From positions 26,452,572 through 26,516,571 of the forward strand of contig NC_054708.1 of NCBI RefSeq assembly GCF_016097555.1: a stretch of 64,000 nt of DNA, written 5' to 3'. The notes beneath the pieces are model-generated. The model did no database searches. It was not told the DNA's origin and saw only the letters and a program-made list of their open reading frames with translations. Positions 63,747 to 64,000 of this stretch are shown here, piece after piece. A program made the translations under genes and the position numbers. How positions within the stretch are numbered: position 1 is the first letter of the stretch; each line of letters starts with the position of its first letter. Source of the stretch: Gigantopelta aegis. Lineage: Eukaryota; Mollusca; Gastropoda; Neomphalida; Peltospiridae.

Positions 63747-64000
63747 AGAGACATTCCTGAGTATGCTGCAATTTTTAAGATGTTATCTACTAACAGATAC
63801 TTTTTAACGATTGTAATTACACATCAAATATATTTTTTTTCACAAAATATTAGTGGCTGTATTTTAAACGTGTTTCTGATCGTTGAATACACAGACACTG
63901 ATATTCTAAACAAGAAAATATATTTGATATGTAAGTTTAATCGTAGAAATATTTTATTAGTTGGAAACATCTTGCAGTGCAGGAAACTCAGGAATGTCCC
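63747..64000. mobile_element. TTAA-type MITE, family II, running off the window
   Basis: TTAA (63743-63746) precedes AGAGACATTCCTGAGTATGC. The complementary end CTCAGGAATGTCCC reaches the last base, so the final T and TTAA lie just outside. Confidence 0.8.

Overview
This is a eukaryotic, intron-bearing, AT-rich and very repeat-dense genomic window. It most resembles a mollusc, perhaps a gastropod. The reasons are a metazoan folylpolyglutamate synthase with 12 visible exons, an IER2/IER5-type immediate-early gene, and dozens of copies of a tRNA-derived SINE whose 3' end (GTCGTTAAATAAAACATTT) I associate with molluscan genomes. The species assignment is from memory and is weak.

Layout. (1) Positions 1-3538, minus strand: the terminal part of a Polinton/Maverick (adintovirus-like) element. 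Reading leftward from its end it has a terminal repeat/promoter block rich in CRE-like and nuclear-receptor-like motifs, a two-domain PC4-like protein, a single-BIR protein, a DDE integrase with a C-terminal chromodomain, and a broken C-terminal piece of a conserved capsid-region protein. The rest of the element lies left of the window or is lost. (2) 3.5-13.6 kb: no host gene recognised. It holds a decayed THAP-like gene split by a SINE, an inverted repeat beside it, a Ty3/Gypsy integrase remnant split by another SINE, and two CAG-terminal DNA transposon families. (3) 13.68-32.82 kb, plus strand: the FPGS gene, lacking only its first coding exon(s). The 12 exons sum to 1713 nt in one uninterrupted frame (570 aa plus stop). 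Its introns are packed with SINEs, MITEs and minisatellites; one minisatellite starts at a splice donor, and one exon end is partly duplicated. (4) 33-45.3 kb: a foldback element, a 63-bp satellite, a possible orphan terminal exon, TTAA-flanked MITEs, very long (CT)n tracts and a GTATA-type satellite. (5) 45.5-47.5 kb: an intronless IER-family gene with MEF2-like, CCAAT and CRE motifs upstream. (6) 47.5-64 kb: no gene recognised; SINEs, MITEs, poly(G)-bearing hAT-like elements, a 120-bp near-palindrome and a nest of palindromic MITEs.

The two host genes are unrelated: FPGS acts in folate retention and one-carbon metabolism, and the IER gene is probably a stimulus-induced nuclear regulator. 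The part most likely to be new biology is the Polinton terminus with its BIR and double-PC4 genes and its terminal array of apparent host transcription-factor sites. All domain calls were made by eye; no database search was possible.
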